Positions 10,601 to 17,661 of a DNA stretch of 49,408 bases are shown here, in pieces. A program made the position numbers and the translations under genes. Position 1 is the first letter of the stretch, and the number at the start of each line of letters is the position of its first letter. Below the pieces are notes generated by a model that did no database searches, was not told where the DNA came from, and saw only the letters and a program-made list of their open reading frames with translations. The stretch is taken from NCBI GenBank assembly GCA_945872795.1, contig CAMCAZ010000022.1:1-49408 (forward strand), read 5' to 3'. This DNA is from Chryseobacterium gleum (GTDB lineage: Bacteria > Bacteroidota > Bacteroidia > Flavobacteriales_F > PHOS-HE28).

Positions 10601-13600
10601 CAGAACGCCGGAGCGGCTGACGCACAACCTGCGCAGCGCGATGCCGACCGCCAGGCGGCCGAAGCAACAGCTGCAGGAACGAGCGCGACCCGCACCGCGG
10701 ACCAGCAGGCCAGCGCCAAGGACACGGAGTTGGGTGAAGGAGACGAGCTCTCCATCACCTCCACGGAGCCCTTGGATGACATGTCCACCGAGCGATTCCT
10801 GCTGGAGAACGAGCGCGCCGAACTGCAACAGTCCTTGCCGAGCATCCGCGACCGGGCCGAACGCGAGCGTGTGGAGCAGCGCATCAGTGCCGTGGATGGC
10901 GAGCTGAAGCAGCTGGATGCCGCCGCTGTCGCTGCCCAGGAGGCCCCCGAGGCCGCTGCTACCGAGGACCTCAGCGATGTGGAACTGGACCGCTCGCAGC
11001 AACCGCTGGTCTTCACCGACCGGACGTCCGAGGAACTGATCCTCGATTCGCTCTACGCCGATCATCGCCGCGATCGTGAACGCCTTTACAAACTGGCCGA
11101 TGCGGATGAACGTGCCGCCGGACTCAACGGTCTGGAGCTGATGATCGCCGACAGCCTGCGTGCCGAGATGGCCCTGCAGCTCAGCGTGCTCGAGCTCGAT
11201 CCCCAGCAGGCCTCGGTGATCCTGCCCCGCGTGGAACGCCTGCGCCAGTTGCGGGAGGCCCACCGCGCACAGGCCGATCGTCACCTCAGCGAGCGCCAGG
11301 ACGAGATCGCCGCGCTCACCGCAGCCAGTGCGCAAGCAGGCGCAGCGAAGACCGCCACCACCACGGCCAGCGGCAGGGATCCCATCAACGACCGTTTCGT
11401 CGCCGTGGATGAGAAGCTGGTCTTCGCCAGCGAGATCGAGCACCGCGCCACCACGGTGGACGATGCCGTAGCCCTGAAGAACGCCGACCTCGCCCGCATC
11501 GAAGTGCTCGACAGCGAGCTCGATTCCCTGAACGACCGCATGAAGGGCATGGCCCGCGATCGCGAGTACCAGCGCCTGGAGAAGGCCCGCGACCAGCGCC
11601 TCGATGAGCGCTACATCGTACGGACCGACCTGGGCCACCGCAGTGCCTACCTCACCAAGGAGGAGTGGAGCCACGGCACCGACAGCCTGAAGCAGCAGAC
11701 CAAGGAACTCGCCACCAAAGGCCTGGCCCCGAACGAACCGCTGGTGGTGATGGCGCAGACCATGAAGGCCGATGCCGAAAGCAAGTTCCGCTCCGGTGAA
11801 CAACTACGGAAACAGGCCGATCGTTCCGAGGACATCTTACTGCGCGATAGCCTCTACCAGCGTGCCTACCGCGTGGAGCTCGAGGCCCTGCGCGAGCTTG
11901 ACCGTGCGATCACCGTCAACGCCTACCTGATGGGTGAGGACCACCTTCCCGGCCAGGTCCTGAGCTATCAGGAGGTGGCCGCCAGCGTGCTCGGCATCGA
12001 GGAGCCGATGTTGGCCGCACAGCCTGCCGCAAGCCCGGAGAACGTGGCCACACGCTCCACGGGAACGGAGGAAGGAGCAGAGGACCGTGAGGACGTCTCC
12101 GCCCTTGTCGTCCCCCGTCCCACCACCACCGAACAGACCACCGAAGGCTTCATCAACCAGCCACCTGGCACGGGTCGCACGACCACCAGCACGGCGGTCG
12201 TCGCTGGTGCGGAAGGGGTGGAACCCACCGCTGCCGGACAGGTCATCGGCGCGGCTGCGGCCACCACCACCGCTGTTGCCGCGGCGACCGATACGGAGCT
12301 TACCCCGGGCACCACCATCGTGGAAACGGCCGGTTCGAACGTGGACAGCGATGCCATGCTGCGTCAGGCGGAAGCGCGCCTCACAGAGCGTGACCGTTTG
12401 CCCGTGGGTCTCTATGAGCAGTACCTCAGCGGCGAGCCGGGCAGCATCACCATCACCGGCGACAGCGCGCTGCGCGATCCGGCGATGATGACCAAACGCC
12501 TGGTGGCCGCACAGCAGGAATCGGATGCGCTGAACACGATGGCCGCTGAGAGCGCCGACCGCGCCGTCGCATTGCAGCAGAGCTCCGTGGGTGCGAAGAG
12601 GAAGGATCGTGAGCGCCTCGAGCTGATGGCCGTGCGCGAACGCTCCACCTCCGATTCGTTGCGTCGTGAAGCCGATCTGCGTGTGGTCGAGATCCGCACG
12701 CTGGAGGCCGACCGCGACGAGGCCCTGCGCCTGCAGGACCAGCGCCAGCGCGTGATGAAGTTCTACTACCTATCTCCTGAGGAGCAGAACATCGTGTTCT
12801 CCAACACGGATGCGAGCCGCTATTTCCAGGTCCGCGCCCGCGCCATGCAGCAACAGGAGGCCGCCGATGAGGCCGGACGCGCAGCGGCCAGCAACCGCGA
12901 GGTGGCACGCACCGTGCAGGGCAGTGCCGCCGAGGCCCGCCGCGCCGCCGGTGCTGATGCATCGTCCGCCACCATCGACCAGATCTCACGCCTCGAGATG
13001 CGCGCCGGTGAACTGCTCGCCCGCGCCGATTCGCTGGACGGTGTGGCCGTCCGCCTCCGCAGGGCCGCCGACATCAACGAGAACCAGGCGAGCGTGATGC
13101 TGCAGGGCATGGACGCCCAGCGCTCCACCGAGATCCAGGCCATGGAGCTGCGCACCCGCCGCACCGATGCCCTGATCGCCGAAGCACGCGGACAGGCCGG
13201 GTCGACCAATGCACCCCGCGGCACGGATGGAACGGCCGGTGCCGCACCCACGATCACCGGCACGGCGGTACCCACCACAGGGCGCACGGCCGATGCGACC
13301 GCAGGCACCGAGCGTGCCGGCAGCGATGGCCCCGCCATCGAACGCACTGCAGGTACCATGGTACCGGCCACCACGACGGGCAGCGAACGTGCAGGAACCG
13401 ACCGGAGCGGTACGGAGCGCAACGCGGGGAACACGGTATCCACCGGGACCGAGCCTGCGGCCGCCACCACCGTACCTGCCAACACCAGTGGCGTGGATGC
13501 AGCACGTACGGCAGACACTGCAGCCAACTCCACCGCACCTGGCGCGCGCAGCGCTTCCGTTGGCGATATTGCCAAGCAGCCCTTCCGCATGCCGGATGAA

Positions 13601-14539
13601 CTGGTCACCGACATCTTCGAACTGCGTCCCGTGGAGTCCCGTGTCGTGGCACCCATCGCCATGGACCAGCAGCTGCCCGACGGCATCGTCTTCAAGGTGC
13701 AGGTCGGTGCCTTCCGCAAGCCCGTGCCAGTGGAGGCCTTCAGCGATATGACCCCCGTGATGGGCGAGACCGTCAGCAACGACCTCGTGCGTTACACGGC
13801 CGGTCTGTTCACGGGCTTCCAGCAGGCGGCGGAGGCCAAGGACAAGGTGCGCGGTCGAGGCTACAGCGATGCCTTCGTGGTGGCCTATCGCGATGGCAAA
13901 CGCATCCCGCTGGGTGAGGCCATGCGCGCCGCGAACGCCGCCTCGGATGTGGCCGGCATCCCGGGTACCATCGACGGCAGCGCACGCGCCACCACCGGCA
14001 CGCAGCCCACCAGTACTGCGCAACCCACCGTCAGTACGCAGCCCGCCGTGGCCCGCCCCGAAGGACCCACCGTGGTCATCCCTGCAGCGGCCGCCACCAT
14101 CGATCCCGCCACCACGGACCCCGCCGTCATCCTGGCCAGCTACCCGGCCACCGCCGACGAGGTGCTCGCCCGTTTCACCCCGGCACCCGAGGCCACCGAC
14201 TACTACAACGTGCCCGGTGCCGCACCCGCCCGCCAGGTGGAGACCGTCAAGGGCCTGTTCTTCACCGTGCAGGTGGGCGTTTACAGCCGTCCCGTTGCGC
14301 TGGACAAGCTCTTCAACATCACCCCGCTCAACAGCGAGCGCACCGAGACCGCCAAGGTGCGCTACACCACCGGTGTCTACACCGACATGGTCCTCGCCCG
14401 CCAGCGCCGCGAGGAGACCATCGCCCTGGGCGTGAAGGACGCCTTCATCACCGCCTACCTCAACGGCAAACGCATCCCCATGCGCGAGGCCACTGTCCTC
14501 CTCGAGAAGTTCGGCCCCTCCATCCTGGCCCGCCCCTGA
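7643..14539 (+). CDS. giant exported TPR / PD40 propeller / coiled-coil / SPOR-like protein (about 2298 aa)
   Basis: The N-terminus MTTRSVVIVVALFLPFLVPA is a good signal peptide when the ATG at 7643 is used. An earlier ATG at 7598 overlaps the plsY stop and would add 15 residues. The order of regions is: TPR-like helices (about 20-140), PD40 repeats with IYFSSLGKDGRTGRDIY and FYFSSKGHSSMGGYDVF motifs (about 200-340), a small beta domain like those found after PD40 in OmpA-family proteins (about 360-420), and long Ala/Glu/Arg-rich coiled-coil blocks (about 500-760, 1046-1443 and 1570-1853). These are joined by Thr/Ala/Gly-rich linkers. Two related SPOR-like domains close the protein: FKVQVGAFRKPVP (about 2011-2096) and FTVQVGVYSRPVA (about 2203-2296), each ending in DGKRIP or NGKRIP. 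PD40 plus TPR is typical of envelope proteins near gliding and T9SS machinery, and SPOR domains bind denuded peptidoglycan, so a periplasmic scaffold is a reasonable inference. No OmpA domain is present. Confidence 0.8.
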   Translation: MTTRSVVIVVALFLPFLVPAQGGDQQLRVKADALFQERRFAEATSMYSQLVSLTPGDRELNYRFGTCLLHGGDDKEMAIGHLKFATEDPAGPAAAWYWLGRSYHLNYRFKEAQVAYQRFRGTGDKKALAEWPVEGFEQQCRNGEKLLSSLKDIRVRSKVEVKDSEFFRFYELGDIGGRIVVTPEELMTGLDKKSKHRSLVYLPDRGGPIYFSSLGKDGRTGRDIYRTELLPDGSFATPVKLAGYINTDLDEDYAFMHPDGRTFYFSSKGHSSMGGYDVFRTTYDKGLDAFGRPENLDFAVSTPDDDIFYMVDGEHKEACFASGRSSTQGMLHVYRVSTEQVPVVITILKGTYASEFDKEDRKAHITVVDALTQEQVADVRTDINGSYVLSLPRSGRFRFMVECGPSGKTHGGMVEVPRADGPRAYRQELNLTQSGDLEKLVIRNYFDEPLEGDFIAMALDEIKRRARLDVSTGSDAVAQAPAVVQAPAVEEPVTDVLTAAGFTGDVDKAAAVKLAADDAAELEREAMDLDSRSKEALVIAVEALEDADRNTTEAEQLVAEAANMENEEQRNALMVEAARSRQRARESGMRARAAQRTAEDLANESLATKQQALTAAKLATDVRTTIGAARDQEALPHLIALKKQHDSRVGPTATPDAAERTRRAVTEQQVLAERAMRQVQAKSTEENELTTRIGRLKRDQEATGSRSKKDELQKEINVLEEQLSALRDETRTAKATAITLERETAVLRGQASLTRHLSTTATTTTGTVPTAVADALPQRITATESRMTALAIDERYEALLNEPVAAREARMFNWDLESAAPGVPTDRATTPTADPSTGTDAQQASVRTAAMQPGEVAGAGVNDVNVAQVPVSQDGGADVEASDTDINAAADSDTEARDVAVETSTSDANTAQTGIEQQARTGDQRSGGTETARNAAAVGGVVAGGAVRATDGAGAERADASAGSTGTGIAGGNEAAKKDSGRNADQQNAGAADAQPAQRDADRQAAEATAAGTSATRTADQQASAKDTELGEGDELSITSTEPLDDMSTERFLLENERAELQQSLPSIRDRAERERVEQRISAVDGELKQLDAAAVAAQEAPEAAATEDLSDVELDRSQQPLVFTDRTSEELILDSLYADHRRDRERLYKLADADERAAGLNGLELMIADSLRAEMALQLSVLELDPQQASVILPRVERLRQLREAHRAQADRHLSERQDEIAALTAASAQAGAAKTATTTASGRDPINDRFVAVDEKLVFASEIEHRATTVDDAVALKNADLARIEVLDSELDSLNDRMKGMARDREYQRLEKARDQRLDERYIVRTDLGHRSAYLTKEEWSHGTDSLKQQTKELATKGLAPNEPLVVMAQTMKADAESKFRSGEQLRKQADRSEDILLRDSLYQRAYRVELEALRELDRAITVNAYLMGEDHLPGQVLSYQEVAASVLGIEEPMLAAQPAASPENVATRSTGTEEGAEDREDVSALVVPRPTTTEQTTEGFINQPPGTGRTTTSTAVVAGAEGVEPTAAGQVIGAAAATTTAVAAATDTELTPGTTIVETAGSNVDSDAMLRQAEARLTERDRLPVGLYEQYLSGEPGSITITGDSALRDPAMMTKRLVAAQQESDALNTMAAESADRAVALQQSSVGAKRKDRERLELMAVRERSTSDSLRREADLRVVEIRTLEADRDEALRLQDQRQRVMKFYYLSPEEQNIVFSNTDASRYFQVRARAMQQQEAADEAGRAAASNREVARTVQGSAAEARRAAGADASSATIDQISRLEMRAGELLARADSLDGVAVRLRRAADINENQASVMLQGMDAQRSTEIQAMELRTRRTDALIAEARGQAGSTNAPRGTDGTAGAAPTITGTAVPTTGRTADATAGTERAGSDGPAIERTAGTMVPATTTGSERAGTDRSGTERNAGNTVSTGTEPAAATTVPANTSGVDAARTADTAANSTAPGARSASVGDIAKQPFRMPDELVTDIFELRPVESRVVAPIAMDQQLPDGIVFKVQVGAFRKPVPVEAFSDMTPVMGETVSNDLVRYTAGLFTGFQQAAEAKDKVRGRGYSDAFVVAYRDGKRIPLGEAMRAANAASDVAGIPGTIDGSARATTGTQPTSTAQPTVSTQPAVARPEGPTVVIPAAAATIDPATTDPAVILASYPATADEVLARFTPAPEATDYYNVPGAAPARQVETVKGLFFTVQVGVYSRPVALDKLFNITPLNSERTETAKVRYTTGVYTDMVLARQRREETIALGVKDAFITAYLNGKRIPMREATVLLEKFGPSILARP

Positions 14540-14991
14540 CCGGTCCCGGCCTGTGTGTCCGAGCGCATGTGCGGAGCGTCATCGCTGCACCGCTCACCGA
14601 CCATCGTTCCCCACCGCTCCGTGTTCGGCCCGCCCTACTGCGGGCGCGCAGAGAATTGCACCCCTGCACGCCTTCGCTTTCGACCCAGGAGCGGGTCGCA
14701 GATATTCTCTCACACCCGCACACGCACTAGTATTTCGACCCCAGCGGGCCGGCCGGCAGGGTCGCAGAGCATAGCACGTGCGTCCCGTCGTGTTCGCATT
14801 CGCCCTGCCGGACAGCGGGCCGCAGATAGTAGCCAACGCCCCGCACGCGCATTTTCATTCGACCCCGGAGCGGGCCCGCCTGCCGGCCGGCGGGTCGCAG
14901 AACACCCCCATTTCCTTGTCCCGACCGTTCCCCAACCGATGGGGCATCCCCACCACACGCAACCCTTCGCCGCACCGTTACCTTTACACCC
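14540..14991. repeat. intergenic tandem array of degenerate REP-like palindromic units
   Basis: No gene is visible. From about 14660 to 14905 the spacer contains four head-to-tail units of about 55-75 bp. Each has a left half close to TTCGACCCC and a right half close to GGGTCGCAGA, separated by a variable GC-rich centre. The palindromic cores are at about 14680-14701, 14735-14767, 14799-14826 and 14859-14900. Between cores, similar stretches recur (CGCACACGCACTAGTATT, CGTCGTGTTCGCATT, CGCACGCGCATTTTCATT). The core resembles the palindrome in the 29.1-29.4 kb spacer, so both probably belong to one dispersed family. Confidence 0.7.
14979..14986 (+). promoter_or_regulatory. -7 box for clpS
   Basis: TACCTTTA fits TAnnTTTG except for the last base and ends only 5 nt before the clpS ATG. 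If used, the transcript would start at or next to the start codon. Confidence 0.5.
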
Positions 14992-15273
14992 ATGATCGCC
15001 CACTACAGCCCCGAAGAAGCCCTGCTCGAGGAAGTGCTCTGCGAGACAGGTCCCGTCAAGGAGATCGTCCTGCATAACGACGACGTCAACACCTTCGACC
15101 ACGTGATCATCAGCCTCATGGAGGTCTGTGGCCACGAACCCATCCAGGCCGAACAATGCGCGTGGATCGTGCACCACAACGGCAAATGCAGCGTCAAGCG
15201 CGGCACCTTCGATCAACTTGAACCACGCTGCACGGCCCTGCTCGACCGCGGGCTCAGCGCCGAGATCCAATGA
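14992..15273 (+). CDS. clpS: ATP-dependent Clp protease adaptor ClpS
   Basis: ClpS binds the N-domain of ClpA/ClpC-type unfoldases and delivers N-degron substrates. The 93-residue protein has the conserved LHNDDVNTFDHVI segment that forms the N-degron pocket, and the later AWIVHHNGKCSVKRG region matches the family's helix and the VHxxG(K/R) area. The ATG at 14992 follows a -7-like box by 5 nt, which supports the start. The stop overlaps the first ATG of the following M48 peptidase gene (ATGATG), so the two genes are translationally linked. The clpS product is cytoplasmic while its partner is an exported lipoprotein, so the pairing may be only transcriptional. Confidence 0.93.
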   Translation: MIAHYSPEEALLEEVLCETGPVKEIVLHNDDVNTFDHVIISLMEVCGHEPIQAEQCAWIVHHNGKCSVKRGTFDQLEPRCTALLDRGLSAEIQ

Positions 15274-16076
15274 TGGACCAGACCTTCAAGGTCGCCCTGG
15301 TGATGGGTGGCATCCTCCTGTTCCACGGTTGCGCCAAGGTCCCCATTACCGGCCGCAGCCAGATGAACCTGGTCGGCGAGTCGCAATTGATGGTCATGGC
15401 GGCCACCGAGTACACGTCCTTCCTCTCGGAGAACCCGCCGATGCCCGCCAGCGATGCGCGGGTGAAACAGGTGCGCACAGTGGGTGACAAGCTCGCCACC
15501 GCCGCCGCACAGTACCTCGCCGACAACCGCGCCAGCGACCGCATCGAAGGCTTCACGTGGGAGTTCAATGTGGTGAACGACAACAGTGTGAACGCCTGGT
15601 GCATGCCCGGCGGAAAGGTGGTGGTCTACACCGGGATCCTTCCCGTCACGCAGAACGATGCCGGCCTCGCCGTGGTGATGGGCCATGAGATCGCACACGC
15701 CATCGCCCGCCACGGCAACGAGCGCATGAGCCAGGGCATCGCGCTGCAAGGTGCCGGCATGACGCTCGACGTGCTCACCGCACAGAACCCCGGCATGACC
15801 CGCGACATCTTCATGCAGAGCGTGGGCGTCGGCGGACAGCTGGGCATGCTGGCCTTCAGCCGCACCCACGAGACCGAGGCCGACAAAATGGGCCTCGTCT
15901 TCATGGCCATCGCCGGTTACGACCCGCGCGAGGCACCCCAGTTCTGGCAGCGCATGGGCCAGCAGGGTGGGGGACAGGCACCGCCCGAACTGCTGAGCAC
16001 CCACCCCAGCGACGAGACCCGCATGCGCGACCTCGAGGCCTACATGCCCGAAGCGCTGAAGTTCTACAAGCCGTAA
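15270..16076 (+). CDS. M48 family zinc metallopeptidase lipoprotein
   Basis: An envelope protease of the LoiP/BepA-like M48 group. The N-terminus MMDQTFKVALVMGGILLFHGC ends in a lipobox, with lipidated Cys21. The zinc motif HEIAH is at 139-143 and the third ligand Glu203 lies in ETEADKMG. The segment VNAWCMPGGKVVVYTGIL just before the zinc site is a family hallmark. Length is 268 residues, as usual for the compact lipoprotein form without TPRs. It overlaps clpS by 4 nt. A bipartite hairpin lies directly after the stop codon. The role is probably quality control of outer-membrane or periplasmic proteins; this is a family-level inference. Confidence 0.92.
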   Translation: MMDQTFKVALVMGGILLFHGCAKVPITGRSQMNLVGESQLMVMAATEYTSFLSENPPMPASDARVKQVRTVGDKLATAAAQYLADNRASDRIEGFTWEFNVVNDNSVNAWCMPGGKVVVYTGILPVTQNDAGLAVVMGHEIAHAIARHGNERMSQGIALQGAGMTLDVLTAQNPGMTRDIFMQSVGVGGQLGMLAFSRTHETEADKMGLVFMAIAGYDPREAPQFWQRMGQQGGGQAPPELLSTHPSDETRMRDLEAYMPEALKFYKP

Positions 16077-16116
16077 GGCACCGTGTTTTCCCGCCATCGT
16101 TGGCGTGCACGGTGCC
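16077..16116 (+). terminator. hairpin directly after the M48 gene
   Basis: GGCACCGTG (16077-16085) pairs with CACGGTGCC (16108-16116), and a second stem CGCCA/TGGCG (16092-16105) lies inside. No T-run follows, so it may be a weak terminator or an mRNA-stabilising hairpin. Confidence 0.5.
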
Positions 16117-16392
16117 TGAAGGTCGGCGAGCTTCGGTGCAGATCAGGCACCGCCAGCCACCCATATTTCGCCCTTAGGAGGCTTTCTGCTCCGGAATGCC
16201 TGTGAAAGCCCATCCCGACCGTTCGCCTCACCCCATTCAGCGTCGTTCCGTCTTTGCGTCCCTGCGCCTCTGCGGCTCATCCACCAGTAGGCGCATGTCC
16301 TGTGTTTCCCCACCGCGAACGGAACCCTGCCCTGAACCCGCATCCCCCGCTACCCGATCCCCCACAACCCGCCTTCAAATTACCTTTCCCCC
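16117..16392. other. spacer with an unusual C/T-rich motif, no gene
   Basis: No coding sequence is evident. The segment 16249-16276 reads as periodic TTTGCGTCCCTGCGCCTCTGCGG-like sequence, of a type I associate with dispersed non-coding repeats in environmental genomes; that association is from memory. The -7 box of the next gene lies at the right end. Confidence 0.4.
16381..16388 (+). promoter_or_regulatory. -7 box for the YdcF-like gene
   Basis: TACCTTTC fits TAnnTTTG at seven of eight positions and ends 4 nt before the ATG at 16393, implying a leaderless or near-leaderless mRNA. Confidence 0.5.
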
Positions 16393-17136
16393 ATGTCCGC
16401 CCTCACCGAGCTCCGCGACACGGCCTGCATGATCGTGGCCTCGCTCTGGCACGGCATCGCTGCACCCCTGCGTCTGCTCGTCATTGGCCTGGGCACCATC
16501 GCTATGGTGATGGTGGTGCTGGCCGCCACGCGCCTGCCCTTTGATGCCCACCGCACGCTGGGCACCTCCGCCGGGGAATGCATCGCCCCGGCCGACCTGA
16601 TCGTGGTGTTGGGGGGCAGCGGCATGCCCTCGGCCGCCGAACTGCGCCGCTTGTACCACGCCGCCGAAGTGGCCCAGGCCATGCCTGCCGCCGCCGTGCT
16701 GGTCATACACCCCGGAGACCCGGCCGTGCTACAGGCCATGGTGGCCGAACTGCAACTACGCGGGGTGGGGGCGGAGCGCCTCCGCAGCCACAACGAGGGC
16801 GACAACACCCGGGCGCAGGCCCTCGCCGTGCGGGCATACCTGGGCAGCGCGCGCCCCGCGATGGTCCTCGTCACCGCGCCGGAGAACATGTACCGCAGCG
16901 TGCGGGCCTTCCGGGCCGTGGGCCTGGCACAGGTCTGCGGCTCACCCGCCTGGGACCATGCCATGGACCATGCCTTCAGCTATGCCCACCGCGGCATCGG
17001 CGGCAAGGCTTACGTGCCCGATGTCTCCCATGCCACCGGCTTGCGCTACACCTGGTGGAACTACCTCAAGCTGCAGGTCACCTGCCTGCGCGAGTACGTC
17101 GCCATCGCCTACTACGCGCTGAACGGCTGGATCTGA
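16393..17136 (+). CDS. YdcF/ElyC-like DUF218 membrane protein
   Basis: A 247-residue protein with one clear N-terminal membrane helix (about residues 26-46, PLRLLVIGLGTIAMVMVVLA) and a DUF218-type domain after it. Typical DUF218 features are the strand ADLIVVLGGSG at about 68-78, the SHNEGDNTRAQA segment that corresponds to the family's E-x-x-S-x-(N/D)-T motif, and VLVTAPENMYRSVRAF, matching the VT(S/D)xxHxxRA motif except that His is replaced (PENMYR). Members such as ElyC and SanA act in envelope homeostasis and possibly undecaprenyl-phosphate metabolism; the substrate here is unknown. The conserved His being absent is worth noting. The gene has its own -7 box. Confidence 0.8.
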   Translation: MSALTELRDTACMIVASLWHGIAAPLRLLVIGLGTIAMVMVVLAATRLPFDAHRTLGTSAGECIAPADLIVVLGGSGMPSAAELRRLYHAAEVAQAMPAAAVLVIHPGDPAVLQAMVAELQLRGVGAERLRSHNEGDNTRAQALAVRAYLGSARPAMVLVTAPENMYRSVRAFRAVGLAQVCGSPAWDHAMDHAFSYAHRGIGGKAYVPDVSHATGLRYTWWNYLKLQVTCLREYVAIAYYALNGWI

Positions 17137-17200
17137 GGGCCTCATGCATCGTCCACAGAACTTCCATCGTCAGGCTCCATGTTCAACTGAAATATTCCTC

Positions 17201-17208
17201 TATCTTCG
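17201..17208 (+). promoter_or_regulatory. -7 box for tRNA-Arg
   Basis: TATCTTCG fits the TAnnTT(T/C)G form seen several times in this window. A weak TTC lies about 19 bp upstream at the -33 position. The tRNA begins 44 bp downstream, leaving a short leader with a small hairpin. Confidence 0.45.
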
Positions 17209-17251
17209 CAGCCGCTTTTTGACCCCCTCACCTCGGTGATGGGGTGGACCA

Positions 17252-17328
17252 GCACCCGTAGCTCAATTGGATAGAGCACCTGACTACGGATCAGGAGGTT
17301 TGGGGTTCGACTCCCTACGGGTGCACCA
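17252..17328 (+). tRNA. tRNA-Arg (anticodon ACG)
   Basis: A 77-nt cloverleaf can be drawn by eye. The acceptor stem is GCACCCG/CGGGTGC with discriminator A and an encoded CCA end. The anticodon stem CCTGA/TCAGG encloses the loop CTACGGA, giving anticodon ACG at 17286-17288. The T arm is GGGGTTCGACTCC. It reads CGU and, after A-to-I editing, other CGN codons. It is followed 12 nt later by a strong terminator. Confidence 0.97.
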
Positions 17329-17340
17329 GCACACGGAGAG

Positions 17341-17365
17341 GCCCTCGCGAAAGCGAGGGCTTTTT
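17341..17365 (+). terminator. rho-independent terminator of tRNA-Arg
   Basis: GCCCTCGC and GCGAGGGC form a perfect 8-bp stem around a GAAA tetraloop, followed directly by TTTTT. Confidence 0.95.
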
Positions 17366-17420
17366 GCGTTCCGGCAGGAACGAACGGAGTCGAGGTTCAT
17401 CCCGGCCGTAGAGCCGGGAA

Positions 17421-17494
17421 CTCCCTACGGGTGCACCAGCACACGGACAGCCCCTTGCGAAAGCGGTGGCCTTGTTTGTTCCCGCAGGAACGAT
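17421..17494 (+). repeat. duplicated tRNA-Arg tail plus decayed terminator
   Basis: This segment repeats 17311-17384 at a constant 110-bp offset with no gaps. The first 27 nt (T-arm end, acceptor 3' strand and CCA, then GCACACGGA) are identical. The terminator copy has decayed: the GAAA loop is kept, but the stem has lost several pairs and the T-run is broken. The upper half of the tRNA is absent, so it is not a functional tRNA. It looks like the product of a tandem duplication or an old att-type integration event. Confidence 0.85.
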
Positions 17495-17661
17495 CGGTGG
17501 GGAAGGGGCCGAGACCTGATCGCCCCCTCCCGGATCCCCCTGAGCTTAAGTCTTCAACGATCCGTCGGACGATCCCCGGTAAGGCGTAATTTGCACCGCC
17601 CAAACGACGTACCCTACCCATTCCCCGGCCGCCCTGCCGGTGTCCAAAATCCCTGTTCCCC

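Noticed and set aside
17421-17494. A second tRNA gene
   Set aside because: Only the T-arm end, acceptor 3' strand and CCA are present; D arm, anticodon arm and 5' acceptor strand are missing.
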